64,000 bases of DNA from Agarilytica rhodophyticola (GCF_002157225.2 NZ_CP020038.1:5362501-5426500), one strand, 5' to 3'; counted from the first letter of the stretch, positions 52,953 to 63,304 are shown. Made by a program: numbers and translations. The notes: a model not told the origin generated them from the letters alone.

Positions 52953-54005
52953 ATGAAATCAAATAAACCCACATCTTTTGATATTGCTTATCGCGCAGGG
53001 GTATCGCAGCCCACTGTTTCGCGGGCTTTGCGAAATAGCCCACTAGTTAATAAAGAGACACGTGAGCGTGTACAGGCGATTGCTCGGGAGCTCAATTATA
53101 AAGTCGATATCAACGCTAGAAAGTTACGGTCGAAAGAATCCAAGACCTTTGCTCTGCTTTTCAGCGAAGACCCTGGCTCTACGGATACTGCGATCAGTCC
53201 ATTTTTTCTCTCAATTCTGGCTAATATTACTCGTTCATCTGCGCGACGAGGCTACGACTTACTCATCTCCTTTCAGCATTACAGCGATAATTGGGGAGCA
53301 GATTATGAAGATACACACAAAGCCGATGGTATCATCTTCCTCGGTTATGGCGATTACTTAACCTATATTAAGAAGATTGCACAGCTGGACGAAATGGGGG
53401 CACATTTTGTAGCCTGGGGACCGGTTATGGCTAATCAGCCGGGGCATTTTATTGGCTGTGACAATATAGACGGTGGCTATCAAGCAACCAAGCATCTTAT
53501 TAGTCTAGGCCATAGTAAAATAGCGTTTTTAGGCACTACGGGAGATTCTAGTCCAGAGATGGCTTCTCGCTACCAGGGCTATACCAAAGCACTCCTTGAA
53601 GCCAATATTGTAGTTGAGCCTTCGTTGCAGTCTGATGCTAACGCTAATGATAGAGATGGCTCTGAGGGAATGGAGGCTTTATTACAAGCCAGAGATGATT
53701 TTACGGCTGTTTTTTGTGCATCTGATGTTATCGCCATGAATGCAATACGTGCATTATCTAAGTATGGAAAACGAGTGCCTGAAGATATTGCAGTTATCGG
53801 TTTTGATGATATTCCCATGTCCTCTTTTTGTTCACCGCCTCTCACTACCGTGAAACAAGATACACAGCTCGCAGGGGAGATGTTGGTAGAAAAGCTCATT
53901 AACTTAATTGAAGGCAAAGAAATTAATTCTGTACAGCTGCCAACAAAATTGATTGTGCGAGAGTCCTGCGGAGCACTACACAAAGCACAGCTTTCTGATA
54001 AGTAA
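52953..54005 (+). CDS. LacI-family transcriptional regulator, probable control of the alginate genes
   Basis: About 350 residues. The N-terminal helix-turn-helix is FDIAYRAGVSQPTVSRALRN, followed by the hinge LNYKVDINARKLRSK and a periplasmic-binding-like sugar domain (DGIIFLGYGDYL, IGCDNIDGGYQATKHLISLG, VIGFDDIPMSSFCSPPLTTV). I take ATG 52953; a GTG at 52935 is possible. It is convergent with the eight minus-strand alginate genes and is the only regulator near them, so its ligand may be DEH, KDG or a phosphorylated form; this is inferred. Confidence 0.85.
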   Translation: MKSNKPTSFDIAYRAGVSQPTVSRALRNSPLVNKETRERVQAIARELNYKVDINARKLRSKESKTFALLFSEDPGSTDTAISPFFLSILANITRSSARRGYDLLISFQHYSDNWGADYEDTHKADGIIFLGYGDYLTYIKKIAQLDEMGAHFVAWGPVMANQPGHFIGCDNIDGGYQATKHLISLGHSKIAFLGTTGDSSPEMASRYQGYTKALLEANIVVEPSLQSDANANDRDGSEGMEALLQARDDFTAVFCASDVIAMNAIRALSKYGKRVPEDIAVIGFDDIPMSSFCSPPLTTVKQDTQLAGEMLVEKLINLIEGKEINSVQLPTKLIVRESCGALHKAQLSDK

Positions 54006-54023
54006 CAGTAGCAAACATTTCTG

Positions 54024-54040
54024 GGGTACAGCATGTACCC
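54024..54040. terminator. Perfect hairpin between convergent genes
   Basis: GGGTACA GCA TGTACCC, 19 bp after the LacI stop and 70 bp from the lipoprotein stop. No T-run follows on either strand, so its strength as terminator is doubtful. Confidence 0.5.
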
Positions 54041-54111
54041 ATCTAACCTCTTCCTACACTCTTCACAATCGCACGAAAAGGCCTCAAAAATAAAACTTAA
54101 GGTATCGCAGA

Positions 54112-55221
54112 TTAGTTGTTTTCGTTTAGCACAACTTCTTTGATAACAAAGTTCGCAAAGCGCACCTCTTCTTCATCTGCTCTTAGGTTGGTAGCATCGG
54201 CGTATGAGCGATAGTAACCCCATTTTGGGCGAACAAAAGGCACTCGCCCTACTTCTGAGGCAGTGGCAGGCCCACGCCACATATCGATATTGTTTTCGTT
54301 AATAGATAACATTTCGACATTATCTCTCATACGTACAATGCGCATTTCTATTTTGCCACCCTCCTGTGCTTCAGCATAGGTCACACGGCAAAACACATTA
54401 AGCCACTCCCCTTTCACTTCTCGCCAATCTGCAAACGCTAGATATTGGGTATTTGAGGGGATTGTATGAGGGCTGTAGCGAATTTGCATACTATCAGTGC
54501 CCGAGCGCTCGGAGCCAGAGATAGTAATAATCGGCTGAGCATCATCGCCATAAACAGCTTTTAATTGAAAAAAGTGAGAAAACTTTTTAGAGATTTCCAT
54601 ATTTTCATTTACTTTAAACTTCCAACTATACTCAAAAGTCTTACCTTCAAACCCCTTTAATTCATCAATAGAGGAACCATAAACTTTTATTTCATTACGC
54701 TGCCGATCGATAAAATTACCCTTATCTCCGTCATCTCCTAAATGTAAAGTAAAAACAAAATGATCACCAACGATATCATCTGTCTGTTGGTTAAGGTGTC
54801 TTACAGACTGATGATCACTGGCGTACACATCGGGAGCTTCAATAGAATTTCTGCCAAACTTTTCACGCACAAGCTGATAAGCATCCAAACCATCTACATC
54901 CGCATCTAGCGATTCACTGAACACTGTGGTGTAGCTCATTTCAGTCATAGGGCTAGGTGTCGGTGTTATTGTAGAAGTCGGCGCTATAGTCGGTTCAGCT
55001 GAGGGAAGCGGTGTATTTGTAATAGTTGCAGTAGGAACAATAGTTGGATTAGGTGAAGGACTAGGTGAAGTAGTCACTGATATTGTGGAAGTAGGTGCAG
55101 GTGTTGAGCTTGAATTATTGGTGCTACTTATCGATGAATTATTATTAGAAGAACCCCCGCCACACCCTGCGGCTAAACTAATAGCAGCCAAAGCCAATAA
55201 ATAAATACACCTATTAAGCAT
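54112..55221 (-). CDS. Surface lipoprotein with a jelly-roll, polysaccharide-lyase-like domain
   Basis: A 369-residue lipoprotein: lipobox near residue 20 (ISLAAGC), then a 75-residue Ser/Thr/Pro linker with repeats such as PTIVPTATITNTPLP. The C-terminal 260 residues look like a concanavalin-type jelly roll (DRQRNEIKVYG, TFEYSWKFKV, FSHFFQLKAVYG, MRIVRMRD, RPKWGYYRSY), similar in style to heparinase-I/PL7/PL20-type lyases, though I cannot fix the family. Being last in the alginate operon, it may bind or cut alginate at the cell surface. GAAGAG lies six bases before the ATG. Confidence 0.6.
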   Translation of the reverse strand: MLNRCIYLLALAAISLAAGCGGGSSNNNSSISSTNNSSSTPAPTSTISVTTSPSPSPNPTIVPTATITNTPLPSAEPTIAPTSTITPTPSPMTEMSYTTVFSESLDADVDGLDAYQLVREKFGRNSIEAPDVYASDHQSVRHLNQQTDDIVGDHFVFTLHLGDDGDKGNFIDRQRNEIKVYGSSIDELKGFEGKTFEYSWKFKVNENMEISKKFSHFFQLKAVYGDDAQPIITISGSERSGTDSMQIRYSPHTIPSNTQYLAFADWREVKGEWLNVFCRVTYAEAQEGGKIEMRIVRMRDNVEMLSINENNIDMWRGPATASEVGRVPFVRPKWGYYRSYADATNLRADEEEVRFANFVIKEVVLNENN

Positions 55222-55302
55222 AATTAACTCTTCTTATAATAATATGTTTAAAAGTCCCCAATTGTAAATTTTGATCTCTATTTCCAGACCAACTTACCAC
55301 AG

Positions 55303-56235
55303 CTAAACGTCGGGCATAAGCTCCTTGGGAATTATTGCTCCGCGATGCTGAATAACTAAGGCCGCCAGAGCGTTCCCTGAACTGGCACAATGATAATAGT
55401 CTGCACCATTAATTTTTGCGGCAAGATAAGCCGCATTAAATGAATCACCCGCAGAAGTACTATCGATAACTTTTACCGGAGTGGTAGCAACGGTAATATC
55501 CTCGGCACCATTACTAACCACACAACCTTCGGCGCCCATTTTTAAAACGATCTCTTTAACACCGCAAGATATCAAACGAGATTTAATATCCTCATAGTTG
55601 CTGTCGTTAAACAGCATTTTTTCATCCTCAACAGTAGGCAAAGCAATATCCGTAAGCTGATACATGCGCTCGTAAGCTTTTTTTGCGAGATTTATATCAG
55701 GCCACAAACGAGGCCTGTAGTTACCATCGAAAATAACGCTTCCACCATCACTACGATACCGCTTAATAACATTAAAAAGTCGTGCACGAGATGAATCGTC
55801 ATATAACGCTAAGCTTATACCTGACAAATAAAAAATTTGATAATTCGACAAAGTATTTTGTAAGTCTTGTGCTTTCGTATCACTATCCAGTAAGCGGCGT
55901 ACTGGAGAATTGTCTCGCCAGTATAAAAATGACCTTTCTCCAGTATCGTCCGTTTCTATCATATACAAGCCGGGAGAACTATTTGCATAACGAGCCACAG
56001 AGGCACAGCCCACGCCTTCACTTCGCCAGCAATTGATCATCCATTCGCTCATAGAATCGTCGCCTAGCGCAGTTATATACTCTACCTCTATCCCTAACCT
56101 GGCGAGATACACAGCTGTATTAAGTGTATCTCCGCCATATGAAAGTAGCATTGGTTTCGACATTTGCTCAATAACACTCGAACTTTGACTTAATTCGAGC
56201 ATGCATTCGCCTAATATCGCAACCTTATCTTTCAT
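55303..56235 (-). CDS. kdgK: 2-keto-3-deoxygluconate kinase (PfkB family)
   Basis: A 310-residue sugar kinase, AAGGG before the ATG. Signature 1 is SYGGDTLNTAVYLARLG, signature 2 with the catalytic Asp is DSTSAGDSFNAAYLAAKI. It phosphorylates KDG to KDPG, the step before the Eda aldolase. Its place directly after the DEH reductase and uronate transporter genes decides for KDG over fructose or ribose. Confidence 0.88.
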   Translation of the reverse strand: MKDKVAILGECMLELSQSSSVIEQMSKPMLLSYGGDTLNTAVYLARLGIEVEYITALGDDSMSEWMINCWRSEGVGCASVARYANSSPGLYMIETDDTGERSFLYWRDNSPVRRLLDSDTKAQDLQNTLSNYQIFYLSGISLALYDDSSRARLFNVIKRYRSDGGSVIFDGNYRPRLWPDINLAKKAYERMYQLTDIALPTVEDEKMLFNDSNYEDIKSRLISCGVKEIVLKMGAEGCVVSNGAEDITVATTPVKVIDSTSAGDSFNAAYLAAKINGADYYHCASSGNALAALVIQHRGAIIPKELMPDV

Positions 56236-56289
56236 TAAAGCTAACCCTTAAAAAATGTAATTATTTAATAGAAATATACCTCTACTTTA

Positions 56290-57042
56290 TTAAGAAAAGT
56301 AAAGGCCGCCATTCACATCCATATTAATGCCCGTTAAAAAGGAGGATTCTTCAGATGCTAAATATGAAACAACATCTGCAACTTCAGCTGCACCGCCTTC
56401 ACGTCGCAATGGTGTTGCGGCAGCAACTTTTTCACGTACTTCATCTTTAGTAAATGTATCGTGGAAGGTTGTGCTAATAACACCTGGACACAAAGCGTTA
56501 ACACGAATATTACGAGGACCAAGCTCTTTCGCCATTGAACGGGTAAAAGTCATTAGCGCACCTTTTGCAGTTGCATATGCAGATGCACCTGGACCACCAC
56601 CATCGCGTCCAGCCTGTGATGCAAAGTTAATAATAGAACCACCATCAGTCATATGTGGCGTAATAGCTTTGGTTAATAGGAAAGCTGTATTAAGGTTGAG
56701 CTTAATTAAGAAATTGAAAAATTCTTCATCCATTTCATCAATAGTCTTGCGAGCCACCAAACCGCCAGCTACATTGACTAATACATCAATTCTTGCACCA
56801 AAAGCGGCTTGCCCTTCTTTCACAAGGCGTTCAACATCACTTGCTTTGGTCATGTCTCCTTGCACCAAAATAGCTTGCGCACCTGCATCTTTAACCTCTT
56901 TTAAGGTTTGCTCTGCCACCTCTGAATTATCAAAATAATTGATAATCAGCTTAGCACCTTCAGACGCAAGCTTTAAAGAAACCGCTTTACCAATATCACG
57001 AACACCACCAGTAATAACTGTGACTTTTCCATCTAATTTCAT
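56290..57042 (-). CDS. Short-chain dehydrogenase, probable DEH reductase
   Basis: A 250-residue SDR. I prefer ATG 57042 (AAAGG about nine bases upstream; protein MKLDGKVTVITGG) over 57078, which adds 12 residues. The cofactor site is TGGVRDIGKAV, the structural NVAGG, the catalytic Ser near SQAGRDGG and Tyr-Lys in ASAYATAKGALM. In alginate operons such enzymes reduce 4-deoxy-L-erythro-5-hexoseulose uronate (DEH) to KDG with NAD(P)H. It is four bases or so from the MFS gene. Confidence 0.85.
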   Translation of the reverse strand: MKLDGKVTVITGGVRDIGKAVSLKLASEGAKLIINYFDNSEVAEQTLKEVKDAGAQAILVQGDMTKASDVERLVKEGQAAFGARIDVLVNVAGGLVARKTIDEMDEEFFNFLIKLNLNTAFLLTKAITPHMTDGGSIINFASQAGRDGGGPGASAYATAKGALMTFTRSMAKELGPRNIRVNALCPGVISTTFHDTFTKDEVREKVAAATPLRREGGAAEVADVVSYLASEESSFLTGINMDVNGGLYFS

Positions 57043-57083
57043 ACCATTTCTGCCTTTTAAAAAATGATTTACGTTCAAATAAC

Positions 57084-58382
57084 TTACTGCTCTACCGCTT
57101 TAGCTTCTATATCCCTTGGAGTAACAGGACTAATATTGCCTGCAAAAATCCAAATAGATAACATCGCCAAAGGCACAAGAGCAGCACCTAGTAAGAAAAA
57201 CGGAACATAAGATTCTGCTGTTATGACTGGCACTAATTTAGTTGTTGCCAATACACTTAACACAGCAGCAGTACCACTAACACCAGCCAAAGAAGCAACA
57301 GACTTTCCTGCATAAAAATCGCTAGGAAGTGTTTGAATATTGCCAATTGCCGTTTGGAAACCAAATAGAATGACTGCCATTAATAAAACTGCCACCAACG
57401 GGGTTGAAGCAAAAGCTGTAAAAATAAGCGCAGGAAACATGATCACGCCACCAAGAGTGATGACAACTTTTCTCGCTTTATTGATACCCCAACCATTCTT
57501 TATACCGTAACCGGAAAGCCATCCACCAAATAGTGCGCCTAACAAAGCACCTACATAGGGAACCCACCCATAAATACCGATTTCTTTTACGTTAAAGCCA
57601 AACTTTTCTGTAAGATAAATAGGAAGCCAACCGATGAACAACCACCATACGGGGTCGAGAAAAAACCGGCTTAAAATTACCGACCAGCTCTTTTTATACG
57701 TTAGCATCTCAAACCAGCCTGGCGCGAAGCCGTCATCGTCTATCACTTCGTCTGCTTGCTTCTTTTGGCCACTTAAAATGTACTCACGTTCTTCATCGGT
57801 TAACCAAGGGTGAGAAGCGGGAGCTCCTTTATACAAAATAACCCAAGGAATAATCCAAACTAAACCAAAGGCAGCAATAACAACAAAAGTCGCCTTCCAA
57901 CCGAAAATACCAAATAAAAATGCTGTTAATGGAATAGAAACAATCGCACCGACGGCCGCACCAGAATTAAATACACCCTGTGCAAAAGCACGCTCACTTG
58001 CAGGAAACCATTCAGCGTTTGCCTTCGTCGCACCGGGCCAGTTACCCGCTTCACCAAAGCCCATAGTAAAACGGAACAAAGCAAATGCAGTTAAAGTTTT
58101 GGCAACAGCATGCAGTGCAATGGAAACAGACCAAATAACAATAGAGAGAACAAAGCCTAGACGAGTACCAATTGCATCAAAAATCTTACCAAAAGCCGAC
58201 TGTCCAATGGCATAAGCTAAAGTAAAAGAAAAGATAATAGTGGCATAGTCATCTTTATCCATACCTAAATCTTTCGATATTTCAGGCCACATAACTCCAA
58301 GGGCATTACGGTCAATATAATTGATAACTGTAGCTAGTGCGACCAGAGATAAAATAAACCAGCGTAAATTTTTAACCTTCAT
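57084..58382 (-). CDS. MFS uronate transporter (ExuT/GudP type), probable DEH or oligoalginate importer
   Basis: A 432-residue protein with twelve membrane helices. It has the ACS-family marks IDRNALGVMWPEI and FRFTMGFGEAGNWPGATKANAEWFP-like region (RFTMGFGEAGNWPGAT). The relatives carry hexuronates and aldonates with protons. Located between kdgF and the reductase gene in the alginate operon, it likely imports monomeric unsaturated uronate or DEH. Confidence 0.88.
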   Translation of the reverse strand: MKVKNLRWFILSLVALATVINYIDRNALGVMWPEISKDLGMDKDDYATIIFSFTLAYAIGQSAFGKIFDAIGTRLGFVLSIVIWSVSIALHAVAKTLTAFALFRFTMGFGEAGNWPGATKANAEWFPASERAFAQGVFNSGAAVGAIVSIPLTAFLFGIFGWKATFVVIAAFGLVWIIPWVILYKGAPASHPWLTDEEREYILSGQKKQADEVIDDDGFAPGWFEMLTYKKSWSVILSRFFLDPVWWLFIGWLPIYLTEKFGFNVKEIGIYGWVPYVGALLGALFGGWLSGYGIKNGWGINKARKVVITLGGVIMFPALIFTAFASTPLVAVLLMAVILFGFQTAIGNIQTLPSDFYAGKSVASLAGVSGTAAVLSVLATTKLVPVITAESYVPFFLLGAALVPLAMLSIWIFAGNISPVTPRDIEAKAVEQ

Positions 58383-58395
58383 GACAACGAATACC

Positions 58396-58749
58396 TTAAA
58401 GAGAATTATCTTTTATAAAATCTGCTCGCACAGGACTAAAGACATCTATTAGCACCCCAGCCTTTCTACAAATAGCACCATGTTTAGCATTAGGGGGAAT
58501 ATAAAATCCGTCACCACCGACCATCAGTTTTTTTTCACCATCAATATTTACTTCAAATTCACCACTTTCAATATAAGTTACTTGCGAATGGAAATGGTCA
58601 TGAACATAACCTTCGCTTCCCTCTTCGAAAGTCACTCGCGCCATTAATATTTGGTCATTGTAACCAAGAAGCTGTCTTGTTATACCTGGCGCAACAACTT
58701 CGATCTTCTCTTTCTTTTTAAAAAGAAAGTTTTCACTTTGCGTCAACAT
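58396..58749 (-). CDS. kdgF: KdgF-type cupin (uronate linearisation)
   Basis: A 117-residue cupin. ATG 58749 has GAGG nine bases upstream and lies four bases beyond the PL17 stop; the longer frame from 58782 overlaps PL17. Metal ligands are in YVHDHFHSQVTYIESG and the distal His in PPNAKHGAI. KdgF turns the cyclic 4,5-unsaturated monouronate released by PL17 into open-chain DEH. Confidence 0.9.
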   Translation of the reverse strand: MLTQSENFLFKKKEKIEVVAPGITRQLLGYNDQILMARVTFEEGSEGYVHDHFHSQVTYIESGEFEVNIDGEKKLMVGGDGFYIPPNAKHGAICRKAGVLIDVFSPVRADFIKDNSL

Positions 58750-58753
58750 ATTT

Positions 58754-60943
58754 CTAATCCTCAAACAAATGATAAGAGCCACGCCATACTCGACGCTTCC
58801 CTTCTACTTGTATGCTGTGTTTACTTTTTTGATTGCCGTTATATGAAAGGCCTAACCCCAAAACTTGGCCTTTTTTTGTTGTGATCTGAATGTATTCAGA
58901 ATCATTATTATTAAAATACTGTAAGCGCTCTATTTGGCTATTTGCATTCTTTGTATATTCCAATGTTGGATTATATTCACCATGTGTTTCCAGTAGAGAT
59001 ATGAAACTAAAATTTGATTTATCTTTAACTCGTTTAACAATGACATTTTCTCTACGTAAGTTAAAATTGGGATCATTCGCTCCCAACTCTAAAAAATACA
59101 TACTAGAATTCTTATTTGCCAACATTGTATAAGTATAGAAACGATTATCCTGCAACCAGGTAACCTGAGGCAAATCTACTTTGGGCGTTGCTTTCGCTTT
59201 TACCCAAAGGTGCTGGTAACCATTTTTATCGCCAAAGGCTTTCAATTCAGTAGTAGCTGCCGCAGTCGAAAAATTGGTATTCACTATGTGACCACGATAA
59301 TGTAGAGGCAAGTCATACTGATGCTGGGCTTTACTTGATACATTAAAAACATCCAATAATATTGGATCAGAATTGCCTTTAATTTTAATTAAGGCCAAAG
59401 TGCGAATAAGATCGACACCCGGATAAGTTCCTTTTGCTTTAGCGGCACTGATTTGGATGCTCTTATCTACAGCAAAGAATAACGATTGCGGGTGATGCTG
59501 GCTCGCTTTAGACAACTTACCATTGAAGTGGCTTTGCTCATCAACCACGAGGGTATTATGTGCAATTGTTTGTTTTGCCCATGTTTTGTTTTCAGGCAAG
59601 TAGTGGCCACCATACTTTGTTTCTACATTTAGAAAACGTGCTGCGCCATAATCGGTGATAATTTCTTTACCATTATTGTAAAATAGCCAGCTTAGTTTAT
59701 CGAAGTGGCCGTGCCCCATTCCCTGAGACGTATTTTTCATTACGACAGCCATATGGCCAGCTTCTTTACCTGTACGAAATATTGAGAGAGCACCTTCATC
59801 GCCATCTGAGCCGTCGCTTAATTGCATAGATAGGAAAGGAAAGTCAATATCTTTACCGTCATTTAACCCTTTTGCTACTAATACACCATCACCAGAAAAA
59901 TTAATGGTTTGTTGCGATTTGGCAATCGATAAGAGCGCCGGATCTTTGGTTAAGCCGTAGGCAACAGCAACACCTAATACTAATTCACGAGTTTTTAAGC
60001 CTTTATCTTTTAAAGCATCATTAATGGGAAAGAATAAGCCTGCGTAACTCAATTGTATTGTTGTATATATAGCCTTAAGAAGTATGCTATCACGATACTG
60101 AAATATTTTGCGTTCCGGCTCATTGTAGTCAATCGCTTTTGCAAACAACACAAAAGGCATTAATGCATAACGTTGATAATAAGGCCCTTCAGTGTAGTAG
60201 CCATCAGGAGAAAATAGCTTATCAAGCTGTTTAATGAATCCTGCATTACCACTTTTATCTAAGCCTAATAAAGCTTTCTCGACTAAGGATTTATCACCAA
60301 TGACGTAGCCGGTCATGCCAACGGCGGCAACAGCCCAGGTCCCATGATTATGAATCTTATTGAAAGTAAAGTGTGACTCTTCGGAGAGAAAATTTGCCAT
60401 GGGCCTTAACACGCCCATTTCTATCTTTTCACGTTCCTTTATAGTAAGAGCTTCATAAACAGCATCATAGCCTTGGATACTATTCACTAACCATACTGAT
60501 TCATTTAAGCTTTGCCAAAATAACCTGCCTGGCGCCTGCTCTTTCTTTTTAGGATGCTCACTTAGAGTTGGATATATTTCTGCGTAAGCCATTAATAAAC
60601 GCTTTACGTAGTCGAGATACTTTTTGTCTTGTGTTATTTGATAAAGCATTCCTGCATCGCGAATAGCTTTATAATTTTTCTTGTGTTGTTCGTGTGTATA
60701 GCCACCGCCAGCATCTTTTGGTACAGGCACATCAATAGCTTCACTCATTACAGTTTCAACAAAGCTTCGTACTTCAGTGTATGACGCTTTAAAATATGGT
60801 AACTCACTGCTAGCTAGGCGCATCTGAGAAATATCATTAGTGTTCAATACCAGTAGCGGATGTTTTCGTCCATCCTGAGCATTAACACTTGAGGTCAGCA
60901 GTGAAATAGAAAACAAGACAATGCTAAAGACTAGAGTTTTCAT
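58754..60943 (-). CDS. Oligoalginate lyase, PL17
   Basis: A 729-residue exported enzyme with signal peptide ending NAQ (about residue 23). The alginate-lyase alpha/alpha toroid and the heparinase-II/III-like beta-sheet domain are both present. Matches to Alg17C: Asn199-His200 (KIHNHGTWAV) and Tyr256 (EGPYYQRYAL), and the central GHGHFDKLSWLFYNNGKEII. It cuts unsaturated monomers from oligoalginate by beta-elimination. Start overlaps the PL6 stop (ATGA), so the two lyases are coupled. Confidence 0.95.
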   Translation of the reverse strand: MKTLVFSIVLFSISLLTSSVNAQDGRKHPLLVLNTNDISQMRLASSELPYFKASYTEVRSFVETVMSEAIDVPVPKDAGGGYTHEQHKKNYKAIRDAGMLYQITQDKKYLDYVKRLLMAYAEIYPTLSEHPKKKEQAPGRLFWQSLNESVWLVNSIQGYDAVYEALTIKEREKIEMGVLRPMANFLSEESHFTFNKIHNHGTWAVAAVGMTGYVIGDKSLVEKALLGLDKSGNAGFIKQLDKLFSPDGYYTEGPYYQRYALMPFVLFAKAIDYNEPERKIFQYRDSILLKAIYTTIQLSYAGLFFPINDALKDKGLKTRELVLGVAVAYGLTKDPALLSIAKSQQTINFSGDGVLVAKGLNDGKDIDFPFLSMQLSDGSDGDEGALSIFRTGKEAGHMAVVMKNTSQGMGHGHFDKLSWLFYNNGKEIITDYGAARFLNVETKYGGHYLPENKTWAKQTIAHNTLVVDEQSHFNGKLSKASQHHPQSLFFAVDKSIQISAAKAKGTYPGVDLIRTLALIKIKGNSDPILLDVFNVSSKAQHQYDLPLHYRGHIVNTNFSTAAATTELKAFGDKNGYQHLWVKAKATPKVDLPQVTWLQDNRFYTYTMLANKNSSMYFLELGANDPNFNLRRENVIVKRVKDKSNFSFISLLETHGEYNPTLEYTKNANSQIERLQYFNNNDSEYIQITTKKGQVLGLGLSYNGNQKSKHSIQVEGKRRVWRGSYHLFED

Positions 60944-63261
60944 CTTGTGACACCTGCCTGAGTATTATCGTATATCAACGCTGTATTTTCTTTGCGACTG
61001 TATAGTTCTTGGACGAACACATCAGGCGTATTAGTAAATGTATTGTTAAAAATTTTTGTGACTGGTTCGCCAACAGTATGGAAGACATTAATAGGCGCAC
61101 TGTTTTCGATCCTATTGTTATTGATAGTACTTACCTGAACACCATGGAGGAATATAGAAGCAGCAGATTTATTTCTCTTACCCTTTCCAACGTTTTCTAA
61201 AATAGACTCTTTAATAAAAAAATGAGGGCCAAAAGTACTTTCATCTGTTCCGCCACGATAGTAGTCCACTAGAGATTTATCGATATTCTTGAATTTAGAT
61301 TTAACAATGGAGACATATTCAGCGTTATAGATACCATAATCATCAACTTCTTTATCGAGTTTTAAAATTGCGCCTGTAATATCAGTAAACTCAGAATTGA
61401 TAATATCAATACGATCCGCCATAGTGCTTTTGGCAACATCAATAAAATTGAAGGAATGGTTAACATTTAGCTTTCTAAAATTACTATTCTCTATGAGAAT
61501 AGTATAATTTGATAACATAGAGTAACGATGTGTCCGAATGACAGAGTTACCAATATCATCTGGGGTTCTACTACCGGAAACATCAACACCATTTAATTTA
61601 AGATTACCTCCCTCCTTTATCTCGAACAGAGTTTTTCGTGTGTATTCAATATTAGTGGAGCGAGTTTTTTCCGCTTTGATTGTAATTGTTTTATCAACTT
61701 TTAGTGTTTTTGAGACCACATAGTTTCCTGGTGCCAACACTAGGGTATCACCAGAACTTGCCTGTTGAAATGCATTTGTCAGAGTATCCAGACCAGGCTT
61801 AACAGTCGTTTCGTCTCTTGAATCAAATGCTGCAATACTACCTTCTTTGCTATACCAAGAGACACCTGTATCATTTTTTCTAATGGGTTTTAGATTTCTT
61901 TTTACGCCAATATTAGAAAATCTCTTCTGTGATGGATATAGCAGATTGTTAGTAGAATCTTTGTCTAACTTGACCGACTTAAAATTAAAGCCTTTTTTAA
62001 GTTCTGCCTTATTAACTTTATGCACTAAATTATCTTCAAATTTTACACCGCTTATATCGTCATAAACCGTAAAAATATCTTGCTTACTATCATTATAAAT
62101 AAGATTATTCTTAAACCGACTATTTATCGGAACGGCAGATCGCTCTTTATCACTTCCAGCAGCAAGTTGGATATGGTGGCTGTTAATAATACTGTTATTC
62201 TCTATAATCGCGCCATCCACTTGATGATAACGATTAATCGGTGAATTAGGCACACCATTCATAACCACTAATGCACCACCAAAACGATAACCTGTAAGTG
62301 CATTTAAATAATTGTTACGTACGATTTGACCTTTGTTAATAACACGAATACCTCCTGTGTGATCGACGCCATTGCCCAAAAAGATGTTGTCTTCAATGAT
62401 ATTATCGTTTCCATGCCTTAAAGTTAAAGTGCCACGGGATTCAAAAAAGACATTATTTTTTATTAAATTATTACCAGATTTAATAGATATAATTTCTAAT
62501 TCACCATCGCAACGATCAAAATAGTTACTTTCTATGCGTGTGAAGGAGTTACTCAAAGAATAGTGGCTTGTACCAACACGTATTGTCTCTCCACCATTAG
62601 CGCCAAGAATAGATCTGGGGCCAAAGTAATTATGATCGATCTTATGATAATTTTGTTGGCTATTTTTGCTATCGAGTTTGACAGCAAGCAGCACACCTTT
62701 ATTGTGTTTACCACTGAAATGATTATGGTCAACACGATTGTGCTTACCATACATTAATACCCAAAAATCCGTTTCAAACCGTTCAGGATTGCTAAAATTG
62801 TCAATAACTACTTCTGTAAGGCGTGAATTGAATGCTATATAATCTGATGGATTGCCGCCTTGCTCCTTACTTTTACGAAATGAAATTACTGTACTCGTCG
62901 GCGTATAGCCATTTTTAAATACTAGTCCAGAGACTTCTAAATACTCACCGGCAAGGCGCAGATTCGACATACCGGATATTATAACTTTACCTTTTTCTTG
63001 AGCTCTCAGTTTAATAGGTTTTTGTTTGGTTCCCTTGCCTTCAAAAACCATTTCAAAATCTTTCCAGATACCATTGGCCATAACGATGGTGTCACCGGCA
63101 ACTAAAGATTGAACAGCCTCATTAAACTCAGCTTTATTAACAACGAGAATTTCTTTTGCATAACTAGACGAAACGCAAAAAAACAAACATAAAATGGCTA
63201 AAATTTTTGACGCAACAGGCAATCTGTTAAAAATATTACACACTATTTTTTGCATTTTCAT
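60940..63261 (-). CDS. Alginate lyase, PL6 (two beta-helix domains)
   Basis: A 773-residue exported lyase. Signal peptide about 1-36. The N-terminal right-handed beta-helix holds the PL6 catalytic pair: Lys261 in EIISIKSG and Arg282 in LTLRHGN, 21 residues apart as in AlyGC and chondroitinase B. A second beta-helix follows (about 490-770), as in the two-domain AlyGC subfamily. It likely degrades poly-G or mixed alginate, and PL17 completes the work. No good Shine-Dalgarno site before 63261. Confidence 0.93.
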   Translation of the reverse strand: MKMQKIVCNIFNRLPVASKILAILCLFFCVSSSYAKEILVVNKAEFNEAVQSLVAGDTIVMANGIWKDFEMVFEGKGTKQKPIKLRAQEKGKVIISGMSNLRLAGEYLEVSGLVFKNGYTPTSTVISFRKSKEQGGNPSDYIAFNSRLTEVVIDNFSNPERFETDFWVLMYGKHNRVDHNHFSGKHNKGVLLAVKLDSKNSQQNYHKIDHNYFGPRSILGANGGETIRVGTSHYSLSNSFTRIESNYFDRCDGELEIISIKSGNNLIKNNVFFESRGTLTLRHGNDNIIEDNIFLGNGVDHTGGIRVINKGQIVRNNYLNALTGYRFGGALVVMNGVPNSPINRYHQVDGAIIENNSIINSHHIQLAAGSDKERSAVPINSRFKNNLIYNDSKQDIFTVYDDISGVKFEDNLVHKVNKAELKKGFNFKSVKLDKDSTNNLLYPSQKRFSNIGVKRNLKPIRKNDTGVSWYSKEGSIAAFDSRDETTVKPGLDTLTNAFQQASSGDTLVLAPGNYVVSKTLKVDKTITIKAEKTRSTNIEYTRKTLFEIKEGGNLKLNGVDVSGSRTPDDIGNSVIRTHRYSMLSNYTILIENSNFRKLNVNHSFNFIDVAKSTMADRIDIINSEFTDITGAILKLDKEVDDYGIYNAEYVSIVKSKFKNIDKSLVDYYRGGTDESTFGPHFFIKESILENVGKGKRNKSAASIFLHGVQVSTINNNRIENSAPINVFHTVGEPVTKIFNNTFTNTPDVFVQELYSRKENTALIYDNTQAGVTR

Positions 63262-63304
63262 ATTTCGTTTTTAATTAATGGTATAAAGCGTATTGAATAT
63301 AATA

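Noticed and set aside
56327-56938. 203-codon frame antisense to the reductase gene
   Set aside because: Shadow of a well-supported SDR gene; no motif.
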